Of a DNA stretch of 64,000 nt, positions 1-12,024 are shown one piece after another. The DNA is from Lineus longissimus (lineage: Eukaryota; Nemertea; Pilidiophora; Heteronemertea; Lineidae): assembly GCF_910592395.1 (NCBI RefSeq), contig NC_088310.1, positions 9,679,501 through 9,743,500 on the forward strand, read 5' to 3'. Every line of letters begins with the position of its first letter. Position 1 is the stretch's first letter. The notes under the pieces are model-generated. The model was not told the DNA's origin. It worked only from the letters and a program-made list of their open reading frames with translations, and ran no database searches. The position numbers and the translations under genes were made by a program.

Positions 1-640
1 GAAAAAAATTAGTTTTCAAGTTTTCTTGGATGCCAATTACAAAATATTGTACAATTGCTATCCAGTTTGTGCAGTAAATATTTGAGGTCATGTTGTAGTT
101 GAAAGTTCTTTGACAAAACATACAGCATGTACATGTAGTACTAACGATCGATGTAAATTGAGTTAGAATTTGTTAATATCCATTTTATGATGTCACACAT
201 TTGTAAGACTAAGATTAATACGGTTTCTGCCTGCTTTTAAAGTGAGAGTTTTTGTAGACGTGACTTTGTTTGTGGTACATCTCGTATCATAAAATTGGAT
301 TTATTTTTGATTCGTCGTGATCATGGTACTATTGCAGTGTCACATTTTATACACACTGTGTACAAGTCTCATTATAATTGTCGTCACAAATATTCACATG
401 TATGTTTCAGTTATAAACGAAATACAATTAAATATTAATTATACGTAAATTGAAGTGAGAATTTATTCGGATAGGTGGGATTTTCTGTTGACTGATCTCC
501 AGAAACTGGTGACAGAATACTTTCTTTAGGCCAGTACTGTTGTGTTCCTGTTCTATTCATTATCATATCTCCTGGTAGTGCGTTCATACATGCGTTTCCT
601 ATACTCCAGATATAACAACTAAATGTACTCCCTCTACAGG

Positions 641-720
641 GTGGCCCAGAATTATTTTCCCTCATAAAATGGATACACAATAGAATTCTATTGTCCAAAG
701 GAAAATAATTCTGGGCCACC
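641..720. repeat. Perfect foldback palindrome, 21-bp arms
   Basis: The arms at 641-661 and 700-720 are exact reverse complements (GGTGGCCCAG... and ...CTGGGCCACC). The interior holds a second palindrome, ACAATAGAATTCTATTGT. This looks like a very short foldback transposon remnant or a cruciform-prone site. No gene is seen in the flanking 1-1100 bp. Confidence 0.75.
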
Positions 721-1123
721 ATGTAGATACCCTAGGTACCACTTTGTCATGAAGGTGATTCAAACGTAAAAAAATTATTTTCATCATACACGAAATAGTT
801 CATGCATAACTGATAATAGGGCTTGCCACATTCGCTGTTGATCAAGTTCAAGAGTCGGTAGATAGCCGTCGAGGGAAGAACGTCTTGGCGCCAAAAACAT
901 ATGTCGTCCTTCTGGCGTAAATGACGTCATACCATGTATAATCCAAGAAAGACGTCATGGAGTAGCCGACCGTTGGGCACTTGCGTAAGTGATGCACCTT
1001 ACTGCAACAGCGTTCGTTATGATGTAATATGCAATCTTGTGATGTCGCATGATGCGATTGGGGCATTCATGGACATGTTCCGGTATGGTCAAAAAAAGAA
1101 GTACTATAGACATGGTCTCTTAA

Positions 1124-1522
1124 CTCTTTCAGTGCCCAGGATTTGGGCATTTTTGGGCATTGTCACTACCCAAAATCTCACAAAAATAATTGAGATACAC
1201 TCATCAAAATTCTTCAAAACCTTTGTCTTTACCTCCTGTTTCAATAAAACAGCAGTAATAAGTAGGGGCATACTAGGATTATGTTCTAAATTTTTTTGAG
1301 GGAGTGGTATTTTTGGCCGATTTTCACCATTTTTCACCTAAAATGAGGGGTGGCAAACCCCACCCCACCCTCTCAGTCGAAAAAATTATTCAATTTGGAC
1401 GCCCCAGGCCAGAGAAACCATATGAACCACATTTGAGTAGCTGGGGACATCTGGTGTCGTCTGGAGGAACTAAAATACCTTAATATTTAGGACGTACATG
1501 TACGTCCTTGGCACTGAAAGAG
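1124..1522. mobile_element. piggyBac-like MITE flanked by TTAA
   Basis: The ends are CTCTTTCAGTGCC and GGCACTGAAAGAG, a perfect 13-bp inverted repeat, directly flanked by TTAA at 1120-1123 and 1523-1526. TTAA target sites and CTTTCAGTGCC-type ends are typical of piggyBac elements, which is the family inference. The 399-bp interior has no transposase and contains short palindromes such as ACGTACATGTACGT. Confidence 0.7.
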
Positions 1523-1556
1523 TTAATACAGAGGTTGGAAGCTAAGTGGGCTTTAA

Positions 1557-1769
1557 AGGGAAACTATAGGCAGCTGCTGGGTGGGCAAGATAAAGTTACA
1601 CAAAGTCACCAATAGGGGTCTCTCACATCTCCTAGTACGTCGAAAGTATTCATGCTGTACAAGGAATATACATAGTGGTGAAACTAATATGACGCAGTCC
1701 CCTTGCTGTGCATGTTAGTCACCTGACGATGACCAATTTAACCCCCCTCCTCATGCCTGTATTCTCCCT
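1557..1769. mobile_element. TTAA-flanked MITE family A, copy 1
   Basis: This is one of four related elements of about 213 bp (the others are at 39084, 40572 and 48896). All begin AGGGRNACTATAGGC or close to it, end GCCTATAGTCCCCCT or close to it, and abut TTAA on both sides. TTAA duplications point to Kolobok or piggyBac superfamilies. There is no coding capacity. Confidence 0.75.
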
Positions 1770-1827
1770 TTAAATGGTTCAGCTTGACAGTTCAGCTTGA
1801 CAGTAAACCAAGGTTTCCTATATTCAG

Positions 1828-2975
1828 ACCTAAATCAGCTACCAAAACCCAGGCTATAATATTGGGGAAAATATCTTGTAGAAAGGAATCTGCCCTGGCA
1901 TACTGGAGAAGATGCACTCAATTTGGTACAAGCTATTTCTTGCCTTTGCCTCTTTAGTTAATTCTTCATTTAGTCTTCATTTATTGTCACTGTGCTGTAA
2001 GCAGCTCTTTCTTTACTTTAGACAGTATTAATTGGATTTTCCTGATTTTTCAACATTCACAACTTAAAGGCATCTCCTCTGACTTTCTGCTTTCCTTAAG
2101 GGAGTATCTGGGCAGTATAAGTTGGCCACAGTGTGTGTTGTGGAATAAGGTGAGCTTTGCATATAATATGTCATGATTATTTACCGATAGTTGTAAGATG
2201 TCATGAAAAACATTAAATAGACACCCATCATTTCAAATTTTTCCAAAAATACAATTTAGCTTAACTCATCAGTAGAGAAATACATTGAATTGTTTTAATT
2301 TCTAATAGTGAGTACTAGGTGGGGGTCAGTTTGGGATGAGGTCAGTTTGATTTTTATTTCCTAGATTTCTTTCATGTGCAATGTGTCCTTGTTAGTAGTA
2401 TTTATAATATTTTTGTCCCTTTAGAACCGACAGACTGTGGTCGAGATACCGGTAGCCTTATCAGGATTTGGGTGTTCGGATAATTTTCTTAAGAACGTCA
2501 CACGAGGCCATGTTATGTCAATAATGGGAGACGTATGAATATCATTTATGTGTTTGATGTTTTTCATCGCCCGTTTCGGGGGCAAAGAGTGATTTCAGTG
2601 GATGAGTCGTAAGGTTGGAAAATATGCTGACAGCATTGGAAACATGTTGTCTGGCCCCAAAGGTAGGTCAGCATAAGGTGAGATGGTACAATCATAGACT
2701 GAGTACAATTATGGCCTCAGTGAGGATTGATGTGTAATACCACCTCTTTTCTACACTGTAGTGGCTATAATTGTACTGCGGCTATAATTGGACCAATTTA
2801 CCTTACATTATAGGGTGTGTAAAAACTACAGATTAAATGAATTCATGTCGGTACCGGTATGGCAGAAGAAATCGGTCGTCTCGCAGTTTGCAGATATTGT
2901 GGTAATCTGTATGTCATGGATGGACAATTTGTCTCTCTTCTTGAGAAACCCAATTTACGCCGAGGGTCGGAATAA
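1828..2975 (+). CDS. Unrecognised candidate gene, five phase-compatible 3' exons
   Basis: Five open segments can be chained with matching splice phase: 1828-1925, 2070-2149, 2425-2532, 2599-2662 and 2887-2975, the last ending in TAA. They are bounded by AG and GT dinucleotides, including strong acceptors at 2425 (TTTTTGTCCCTTTAG) and 2599 (GATTTCAG) and a GTAGGT donor at 2663. The acceptor before 2070 (CTTAAAG) and the donor after 1925 (GTACAA) are weak. The predicted peptide of about 125 residues contains REYLGSISWPQC, VALSGFGCSDNFL and a C-terminal CRYCGNLYV, a possible half zinc knuckle. I do not recognise the family. AATAAA overlaps the stop (2971-2976). The upstream exons and start codon are not identified. 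It could be a chance chain, but four consistent phase joins make that less likely. Confidence 0.42.
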
Positions 2976-5900
2976 AAAAAGCTGTTTTTGGTGACATAAT
3001 TCCAGAGCGCAGAGTAAAAAGGTTTTTATAATGATGAACAGTTTCGATGAACGACTGCATAATTATCAAGTTCCAACAAAAGTAGCTACTAGTTAAGAGG
3101 ATATACTGATTTGAATCGAGAGAATATCACATACAAACACCAGCTATTTTAGTTCCTCCACTGGCTCACAGGTGGCCAAAATTTGCGCCATTCGGTGCTG
3201 CCACCTAGGAAACAAAATATCAACAAAAACTTTGTTTCACTGCAGATCAGTTGACCATTTTCTGGTTACTTATGTCAATTCTGGTTTTGGAGCAGCTATT
3301 TTTGCAGGAGCTTTTGTTTTAAGCGAAGTAAGCACCTTGTCTAAAATGATGGTAAGAACATTTTAACTCTGCCCCCCGAAATGTTGTCACGAATTCACAA
3401 ACTAAGCCCTGTTTTGGTTTTGGCCAAGGGCCTACTTACCTTTTGGCTCACTCTAAATTATGTAAGGTATGTTGCACACTTAACTTTTTAAAGGCAAAGC
3501 CTTATATTTATTGATTTTGTTTAAGGATGAATATAAAATGTAATTATAGGAGATCCTTATTCCTTACGATTAGAAGATCGAAAAAATTAGCTGTTCAATT
3601 CTCGGATGGATGATGTTGACATGATTAAAAATGTAAATATTGTTAACGTATTCCTGGGATCACTGGATGAATGTTTGTGAAAATCTGAGCTAAATTCTTA
3701 CAGTAAACAGTACAGTAATTATTTGAAACTGTCTGTCAATTGGAAAATTGTACTGAAACATTTGTCATTGATATAACTAGTTAAGTAATTGTGAACTTTC
3801 CTTGCTGTGATATATTCACAATTGGGCCATATTTGCATGAGACTTAAGTATAATATTATTTTGTGGGACTTGGTGATTACATATAATTTGAAAGGAATAC
3901 TAAATAGATTTGTAAATTGCATATGTATGTAACTATTGTTGATTTTTTGCCGATTCTTTGAGTAGAGACATTAGACGAGCAGTCTAAAACACCTTGGTAT
4001 CCCAATCGTTACTTCAGAAGGAAAATCCAATCACCTCGTTCTGAATCTGAGTGCAGAGGGTCTTTATGACTCAACCAAGATCCTTCTGGGTTATGATGAA
4101 TATAAGTGGTATTTTAGGATTGAAATTGAAACCCACAGCATCGGATCTATATTGAAATACAGAAATTTTAGAATTCCATCAAAGTCCTCGTCGATGACTC
4201 AGGATCTCCACTATCATGAGTTTAGGGATCTCTACATAGATTCTTCGCCTTGGGTTCAATTCCTTATCCACAGAATCTACGCTGAACCAGGCTCCTGGTA
4301 TTGATGTGGCTATCCCTTGGGTTGGCTCGATAACCCATCTACATTGCAGTCTGACACTTCATCATTATAGACCCCACATACAACAAATGTGGGGTCTATA
4401 TTGAGATTACTAGGAGAAGGTACTAGGCTTCTGCATTCTTCGCAGGTTATATTATGGAGGTAGTCCAGCAAAACCGCTATTTCAACTGAAAAACTGTCAC
4501 CCCTGTCCCATCAAACTAAACTCGATCTAGTGCACCTGGCAAAGATTTTTTCGAAATTTGGATAATTTTGATGACTGCTGTTTAAATGTTACTGAGCGTG
4601 TGATTTTGAGAAAGCGCGAGCGTGTTTGTCCGGAAATAGATCATCCGCGAAACGGAATAGACTTCACTCCTCCATACGTGTACTGTGTGGGCCCGTGGGG
4701 GCTATCAAATTTGCTGACAAACAAATTTCAAATTTCTAGTTAATCATCGAATTAACAACAGTGGCATAATTCTGTTCTCCGAATCGGCATGCAGGTATTT
4801 TGAACCAGTCTGTTCTCACGAGTGGTATGAGATATTGCACTATCATTTCCTCTTTAGCAAAGCTCACTTTTCATAGATATGGCTTTTTGCCTGTGTAGCG
4901 AACTTGGGTGACTGTCACAATTCTCCTTTTCTAGTTCTTCTTTCAAAGCTCCGACATGTCCACATTTCTAGATTGCCGCATCGCTAATTTATGCATACCA
5001 TGGTCACAAATCATGTAATCCTTTAAATGGAATTCTTGACAACCGCCAGGGAAACGCCAGCAGACGTCGTAGTAAAAAGCAAGAGAGGAAGACTAACCAA
5101 AAACATTCAAATAATTTCATGATACTAAGCAAGCAATGACAGTACAACTTCGACCAGCCAGGGTTAGAGAAAATAAATCATATGTGTTTTGTAGTAGACA
5201 TTGCTCAAGGCAACATAAAAGCACCTTTTCAAAATGTTTTTGGACACAAGTCAAATCAAAGTATCAAATATTACATAAAGGAATTTTTTCAGATTCTTTT
5301 CTCGTTTAGACAAAAAGTATTAAACAAATGATATATAAGTACTTTCTCAGAGCTATGTGACAACAACTCAAAATTTGCTTTTGGAAATTTGGAAGTTATC
5401 GAAATACAGTTACAGTTCACCTTAGAGACACCGCCGAGATATTAAAATCAAAACTGTCCAAATTCTCTGCCGGAATATTGCCACATGAAATACATCGGGT
5501 ATTCAAAACGTCTTGGCGCCAAAAGAAAGATGCCGGCCACCAAATGAGTTATCGTGTGTTTGACTCCAGAAAAAGAAAATGAAAGTGTTCTTGTAAAATG
5601 ATTGTGTAAATATCATTTGAAAGTCCTTGAAAGGAAAGACGATTTAGCCTTTCAGAAGGGTGGGTAGATTTTCCCAAAAAGTTAGGATTCATAAATATTG
5701 CCAACACAAAAAATCTCATACATGAATTATTGGTCTCGTATCTTACGAAGAGCAGAGTCTTTATATTCTTGATGTAATGTATTTTCGTATGTAATTCCTG
5801 ATTTTCACCTTCAGAACAGTTTGTCAAAATACCCTCCGTCATGAAAGTGTTAAAGATATTTTTCATTAGTTTCGGCCGTTACAGCAGCAACAGTCTGCAT

Positions 5901-6835
5901 GTGTGTGCTGCCAAGCTCCTCAAAACTTACAAAGCAATCATCAAAATGCTCTTGCGAAACACTTCATCACGGTGGCTGATGGTATTGGTTTGCCTAAGAA
6001 AAATATGTGCTTCCTGTAGAGGAAATGGCAATAGAAAAGAAACACACAAAAGATGAGTTCATATTGAGGGGCGTATTAAAGGCCCGCATTTATTAATTTT
6101 ATCCGATTGTACCCCTCCAAAACTATAATGGAGGGCCTTGTTTCTATTGTGTTGCAAAGGTAAACCAATACCCCTGGATATTGTGAACCTTTAAATGTTT
6201 GTAAAATTTGGTCAGTCTTCATCACTGATGGTTGCAAATTGATAATTCTGTCGCAAACTTTTTATCGTCGTCAGTTCTAAATGCCATAGAGTTGGATTTT
6301 AAGTCATCATCCTTTATTTTCATTTGAATAATTTGCTGTCTTCAAAAGATGACCAGCTTACAGGTGTTTGAGAGGGCAAGTGTAATTTCGTTCTAAGGAT
6401 GCAAAATGGGTCGTTGTGGAAATTTTTTCCTTATCATACAATATTTATCTGCTTGTTTCAAGTTCTTCAAATGGTTTTGCAAGATTTTGCCCAAGAGGTG
6501 TCATCGGATTTGGCGATTCAAGATTTCTCCTCGTTAGAGCATGAAATAAGATAATATCTAAAGTGTTAAACGATTACTATCACTATAACAGAACACGGTA
6601 CGACTATTGGATTGGTGTGTGTAATTCCTGTTGGCACTTTCGTGATTACCGTCATTTCACTCTCTGCAGTTGTCACTGAATGCTTCTTACTTCTGTGAAT
6701 TACGTATCAGTTCATTTTGTGCTCGGTGGTTTTGAATGTTTGTTGTAAATTTCAACATGTCAAATCAGTGAGCTGACTTTTGTACACCTGAAAACGGGAA
6801 TGTCGATGGTAGTAACTTATTTCACTGACAGACTC
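2976..6835. other. No supported gene; small hairpins
   Basis: Only scattered short open frames without splice or family support are seen. A hairpin lies at about 4368-4403, with TATAGACCCCACAT facing its reverse complement across a 6-nt loop. The 18-bp string AACGTCTTGGCGCCAAAA at about 5507 also occurs at about 878. No gene is annotated here. Confidence 0.5.
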
Positions 6836-6959
6836 AATGGGTGATATGAATAAAGACTAGGAAATGCTTTTACTTAAAACTTCACGTACATTTACACTAG
6901 GCATTTCTGTACAAAATAGAAGTAAAAGCATTTACTAGTGTTTATTCATATCACCCAAT
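6836..6959. repeat. Foldback MITE family F1, copy 1
   Basis: The two halves are near-perfect inverted repeats that start TGGGTGATATGAATAAA and end with the reverse complement at 6957. The central spacer is short and contains ACATTTACACTAGG. A second copy is at 43806-43927. No coding capacity is seen. Confidence 0.8.
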
Positions 6960-8340
6960 GGTTATGTTGTCTGAGCGTTCGGTTGGTATGATGTGAATCT
7001 TTTGGGTGCTATGGTACAAGCAAATTGAGTGCGTGTTTATGTTGTAGGCCTGTAGTCAGTTGATCAATATGGCTTAACTGGGCTTGGATTTCTGCTGAAT
7101 TCATACTCTGATGCACTACCATAGGCGTCCGTGTTTAGTATTGTTAATTTCTGTGCCACTTAGGCTTTACAATACAAAATGCCGGTGCCCTTGGTTGCCC
7201 ATCAGAATATGAATGTGGCTTATTTCAACCAACAAGGAAATAAGATTCCTCCCCTCAAATTTGTAGAGTTGAAAGTTTGGTTTCCGGTATGTATCGTATC
7301 TGAACTTGGGTAGTTTGCTCAGTTGTGCTAGAACTTTGAAATGAAAGTAGGCCTTGGATGGCCCAACTCCACATAAGTGACTAACACCAAGATTAACACT
7401 CGTCCAGAGGCTTTGAATGTGTACTTGTACCAATAGTGATACAGGTCAACTGTGACTCCAATTCCCGGGAATATCTCGTGTCAAATTACATTTACACTAT
7501 GACTTGCAAAACTAAGGAAGTAACACTGATGTGGAGACAGGCCTTTACTGATTGTCGTGTGTTGTCGTATTGAACCAAGAGACTGGGAACTTTAACATGC
7601 AGTGTTTATTCAATTAACCAGTGGTTGTATTGTAGGACACTTGCTTCTTTCATTTGCATATGTTAACGGTGGTGTTACCAGCGTTGGCTCCAAATAAATA
7701 CTGCTGCTATTAAAAGTTGTTGTTGTTTGTTTAATTTTAAGGTGTTTGATTGGTAGTTATTTCGGTGCAAATCTCTTCAGATCAGTGACACGAAGCATCC
7801 TAATGCTGATTCTAAATAATCCAGAGCAAGAGAGAGAGTTGAAACTTAGCTTCTTCCAAACTATGTATTCTTGACTGCAGAATCCCTCACCGCACACAGG
7901 CATTGTCAACAGAGGTTCTGTATCCCTAGAAATCTCCTGCATCCGGGTTTCGGTGTTGGCATTGATGACAGGGCCTGGCTTGATCAGTCAAAATACATAA
8001 GGGCTCTGGACTTCCGGCAGAGGTTTACTAGCATTGGTCTTGAAAATTGGAAGTTTAATAATGTACTCAGATTTCACAAAAGCCGGACAACAGTGAAATC
8101 TCGGACAGTGTTTACAAGTCACTGTCCACTATGGTAATAATAGGATAATGCAATCTACAATTTGTCGTAGAAAAAAGGGCCAAAATCAATGGGGGGAAAA
8201 CACAAGTGTTTTCCCATTAAAGTTTCCTTAATTCCCATACAAAACCGAGTAATCTAGCATGCATTATCCTATTACTTACACTTAGTGTGATTATGTAACA
8301 TAACTTAAAAAGATTAACTAGAAAGTGTAGAGTGAAATTT
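6960..8340. other. No supported gene
   Basis: Unique-looking AT-rich sequence. An open stretch at 7871-8137 (plus strand) has no recognisable domain and no convincing splice context, so it is not called as a gene. Confidence 0.4.
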
Positions 8341-8363
8341 AATAAAAAATTGTAATCTAAATA

Positions 8364-8637
8364 ATGAGTGATAGAAACCAAAAGGTTCACTGTCCTACTT
8401 GTGATAAATATGTTTCATACAGCAATATGGCAGCCCACAGGAAGACTTGAGAGACATTTAGATAAACAGATGAATAAGTTAGGGGTACAAGTACAACCTC
8501 CTCTTCCACCACTAATCCCTAAAGGTCAATAAATTTTTAAAATCTAAATAATGAGTGATAGAAACCAAAAGGTTCACTGTCCTACTTGTGATAAATACGT
8601 TTCATACAGCAATATGGCAGCCCACAGGAAGACTTAA
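8364..8637 (+). pseudogene. Tandemly duplicated C2H2-like mini-ORF
   Basis: Two nearly identical copies start at ATG 8364 and ATG 8551. Each encodes 28 residues containing HCPTCDKYVSYSNMAAHRK, which has a CxxC pair and a following His as in C2H2 or BED fingers, and then stops (TGA 8448, TAA 8635). After the first copy the reading appears to continue in another frame (RHLDK...), so the original ORF looks frameshifted. The second copy stops just short of the TIR element starting at about 8643. The function is unknown. The proximity to the degraded ORF at 9.05-9.97 kb suggests both may be remains of one foreign element. Confidence 0.5.
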
Positions 8638-8642
8638 GCCCG

Positions 8643-9061
8643 TAGCACACTAGCCGCCAACTTCGGCGTTCACAGGCGTTTTTTGCCGCAAGAGTCCTGA
8701 ACGCCTGAAAAATCCCTCGTCTGCTACGAACGGCGTCGGCGAACGCCACTTGCCGCAACTAAACGCCGAATATCTAACATGTTTGATTTTTTACGCTTGT
8801 CGCCGCGTTTGAACGCAAGAAGAGGCCAAGTGTGCTACGGATTGCCACCTGAATTGGCGTCGGCGGCGAGGCTATGGCCAATCAGTATGCGTCTTGATGT
8901 AACATGATTTCAAAATGGCAGCCTAAAGTGGCGGAAAAGACGCTACTGGACGCCGATTCTGGGCAGGTGTGCTCTGACCGGGATCCACTGGCCGCCAACT
9001 TCGGCGTCGAGAGGCGTCAGCTGAACGCTTCTTGTCGCCAAAGTTGGCAGCTAGTGTGCTA
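8643..9061. mobile_element. TIR element, AGCACACTAG ends
   Basis: The left end TAGCACACTAGCCGCCAACT is matched by the inverted right end AGTTGGCAGCTAGTGTGCTA, with only two mismatches. The roughly 419-bp interior is GC-rich with repeated GGCGTT/AACGCC motifs and has no long ORF. The superfamily is uncertain. It lies between the mini-ORF duplication and the minus-strand degraded ORF and probably inserted into an older element. Confidence 0.65.
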
Positions 9062-9970
9062 AGATGTTGTCATTGTAATTCTCAATCTTACCAACCTTAA
9101 AGATCATGTCAGATTCAATGATGTACAATCCCAGAGCTATTACATAATCTAATCTTGTATATGTTGTGGTAACGACATTCTGGTACCTTCGAATTGATTT
9201 CGGAATATCCATGTGTTGGTCAATTGAATCTTGTAAGAGTTTTAAGAATTGCTTCTGTGCGTCCAATTCAGTTCCAAAACTACCAATTATCGCTGTCCTT
9301 GCATCAGCCTGTGCTCCTAAAATACAGTAAACATAAGTGCTTATGCTGTCGTTCAGTCTAACAATTCCAGGCTCAGTTAATGTATTCTTAACAGAGCTCT
9401 TCTTATCAACCTGAAATATTTCCAACCATCATCATTCTGAACAATTCTCTCTATCTTAGCTATGTGCAACGATTGAGCATAGGTGTAATGTTTATCAGGC
9501 AAAGCATAGTAATCTCTGTGATCTATGAATCCATTTCCATGAACCGCAACCCATAAATATGTTGTTCCTAGACCATAATTGTCTCCTTTCTTTGTTCTAA
9601 AATCAAAGTTGCAGATACGTTAAAATCATTACATAATTTGAAAAATTCTGTTACGTTGAAGTGATTGTTGGCAGAGTTAAATACATCATCCGTGGATAAT
9701 GCTACTTCCATTTGCTTAAGTACCTTCCTAACTTGATAGTAAACATGAAATTGGTAGATGGATTTGACAAGCGGTATTGTAACCTCTGTCACATCCGGTA
9801 GTCCAGTCAACATTGTGGCACAATAAACAGCAAAGTTCAGCTGATTTCCTGAACATTTCATGGTATTTGGGTGTAGGATAAGGGAGTTGTCTTGGGTAAC
9901 AAGTTTCCACCAGCCCAGTGGTGGCCATCTTGGGTCTTGGAGGAAATGATGGGCTTCCCAAGTTACTGGA
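9051..9970 (-). pseudogene. Unrecognised frameshifted ORF, possibly from a virus-like DNA element
   Basis: Read on the minus strand, protein-like sequence runs from about 9970 to 9051 in three pieces. The first (to about 9590) includes WPPLGWWKL and a Cys/Asn-rich helical stretch. The second (about 9590-9425) includes GLGTTYLWVAVHGNGF and ends in WKYF. The third (about 9425-9051) includes IVRLNDSISTYVYC. The reading frame changes near 9588 and again near 9425, so the gene is broken. Composition and residue pattern look coding rather than random, but I cannot name the family. A structural protein of a Polinton or adintovirus-like element is one possibility, offered as inference only. The 3' end runs into the TIR element that ends at 9061. 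Confidence 0.45.
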
Positions 9971-10111
9971 CGCTCACAATTTTAGATGACAACCCCCTTT
10001 TATATCGTCTACCCAAATATCATTGAATTTTCAGGAAATGTATTGAATAGCCTTCTTCTTTTGTCAGTTAAATTTTATGTCATCGACTTCAAACCATACT
10101 GGACACTGTTT

Positions 10112-10357
10112 AAGGTGACTGTTCAGGACTTAAGACAAATTAGTCGCATCCGGAGACTAAAAAATTTGCCATTGCTGACGAGAGAAAATGAAAGATGTTT
10201 CAGCCACCTGCCGGCCTTAACCTCACAAAATACCAATGCCCACCCAACCCTTCTAGCAGGTGAACCTCTTGCAAGTATTCTACCAGATATGTCTCCATCA
10301 GATCTTTTGATCACAGACAGTGCAGTTGACAGAGATATCTACTACTTGTCTGTCTGA
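10112..10357 (+). CDS. Orphan open exon, possible 3'-terminal exon
   Basis: An open segment of 81 codons follows an acceptor-like GTGACTGTTCAG at 10111 and ends in TGA at 10357. The residues are well mixed (for example ISRIRRLKNLPLLTREN near the start and SAVDRDIYYLSV at the end). The frame is also open upstream to 9986. No partner exons or domain were recognised, so it may be chance or a fragment of a gene whose other exons I missed. Confidence 0.22.
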   Translation, partial: KVTVQDLRQISRIRRLKNLPLLTRENERCFSHLPALTSQNTNAHPTLLAGEPLASILPDMSPSDLLITDSAVDRDIYYLSV

Positions 10358-10716
10358 AGACATTGTCACAACCAATACACAACATGTAAATATTAGGAAA
10401 TAATTGGAAAATAGAGCATCTTAGACTGTTTAAATTGTCATTTTAACTTGAGCACTTCACAGCCACTTCATCCAAAACAAGACACACTGACACTGTTACA
10501 GCCACTATAAATTTTAAGACACCTTTGACACCTAATAAAGGTATCACAATCCCCAGCTGGTCCCAATCCAGATGGACAGCTTTTTTCCCTTTTTCAGAAT
10601 AGCAAAAATTCAGATCCAACAACACAGACTCCTGCCATGGGTAGACTGTTTGAGACACTCGTCAACCTATCACAACTTGTCTCGAAGGCAGAACAGGTTG
10701 TGACAAGTCGTGATTT

Positions 10717-10900
10717 GTGACCCGTCAGCAAAACCAGGCGCATGTCGCACAGAAGATGAGCCAAAGTGACACCAGGAGATAATGGAAGAAATTGATGTGC
10801 TCATATTTCACAAAAGGCAGACAATAGAGAATTGATCAAACAGTCCGTCTCAAGCTGCCAAGCTGAGCGACATGCGCCTGGTTTTGCTGTGACGGGTCAC
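10717..10900. repeat. Foldback MITE family F2, copy 1
   Basis: The ends are GTGACCCGTC.. and ..GACGGGTCAC, followed inward by AGCAAAACCAGGCGCATGTC and its inverse. A related copy is at 53182-53365. The larger hairpin at 41158-41378 shares the GTGAC-type ends and a (C/T)GCATGTCG-like interior. No ORF. Confidence 0.75.
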
Positions 10901-11962
10901 ATTTTGTTTTGTCAATTATATAGGTGGGGAGAATTGATGCACTGCAAGTCTTTAAACAATTTCTCGACTTTTCAGAGAGTGACTTATTGGGTTTCAGTAC
11001 TCGGAGCTGCCATTCATTAGGGGAATAATTGACACCATAAATTGGCGTATTTCGGAAGACATTCATGTACAGTGCAGACAGTCAGCGAAGTAGTTATCCC
11101 AAAGGAGAAAACTTCGAGATACGAAATTGTCGTATTTTTAGCACCAATGAATTTTATCATGATCCCTCACACCAAGCATGTAATAAATTTGAAATAAGAG
11201 ATGTAGAAATGAATATTATAATATCATATTCGATTTATTTTGTCCTGTACCCAAGAAGTAATACAATGACTTAACGTTTTTAATTATCAATATTTACACA
11301 ATGGTACAGAAATCTCCAAAAAATACAATACATGTAATTCCTGTTTCAAATGTCTATCTTCTTTGCTGTGCTCTAGACAAAACCTTCATTACGCGACTGA
11401 TGACCGCAAATATTTGTGTTGGTTTCATTCATTCACAATTTCAGAGCAATGTAAACATTTTAACTTGCTAAAACTTTCATTCTTAATGTATAAAACATTA
11501 ATTTTTGGTAGCATTTACCACGAAAAAATGAGCAAATTCATAAAACTTTGCCTTCACAAACTTTACTGGTTTACAGCATGATATTTTTGTCCATGAAGTG
11601 GTGTCGTCCATATTTTTTCTGCAGCTTCTTTCTCAATCAATCTACCGTCGCGGTGACAACAATACAAAACCAGCAGCCAGCCTTCAATCGACCGGTCCAA
11701 GCGGACTCCCACTCACGAGTCTGGTCATTCATTACTGGACTTAAGGGTTCAATCTAGTCAAAGGATAAATGTTTTATACATCACCATCTTCATGGCCCAG
11801 AATCAGGCCTTTGTCTCTCTTCTTAGTCATCGCATAAGTCTCACAATCAATACAATGAAAAAATATTTCTTAAATGCAGTAAAAAAATAGTCCCGAGAAC
11901 AGTTCTTGACATTAATATTGTTACTGCTTGTCAACCATTGTCCATAATGGCTTCCGCAGGCA

Positions 11963-11968
11963 TTTATT
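11963..11968 (-). promoter_or_regulatory. Poly(A) signal of POLR2I
   Basis: TTTATT on the plus strand reads AATAAA on the minus strand. It sits about 57 nt downstream of the POLR2I stop codon, which implies a very short 3'UTR. Confidence 0.55.
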
Positions 11969-12024
11969 TCCTCAAATTTTTTATCAAAAGTGTCCGCTTC
12001 ACATAAAGAGTTCCAAAAATCCAT

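Noticed and set aside
7871-8137. Plus-strand 88-codon frame considered as an exon
   Set aside because: Residues look mixed, but there is no phase-compatible partner exon or known motif.
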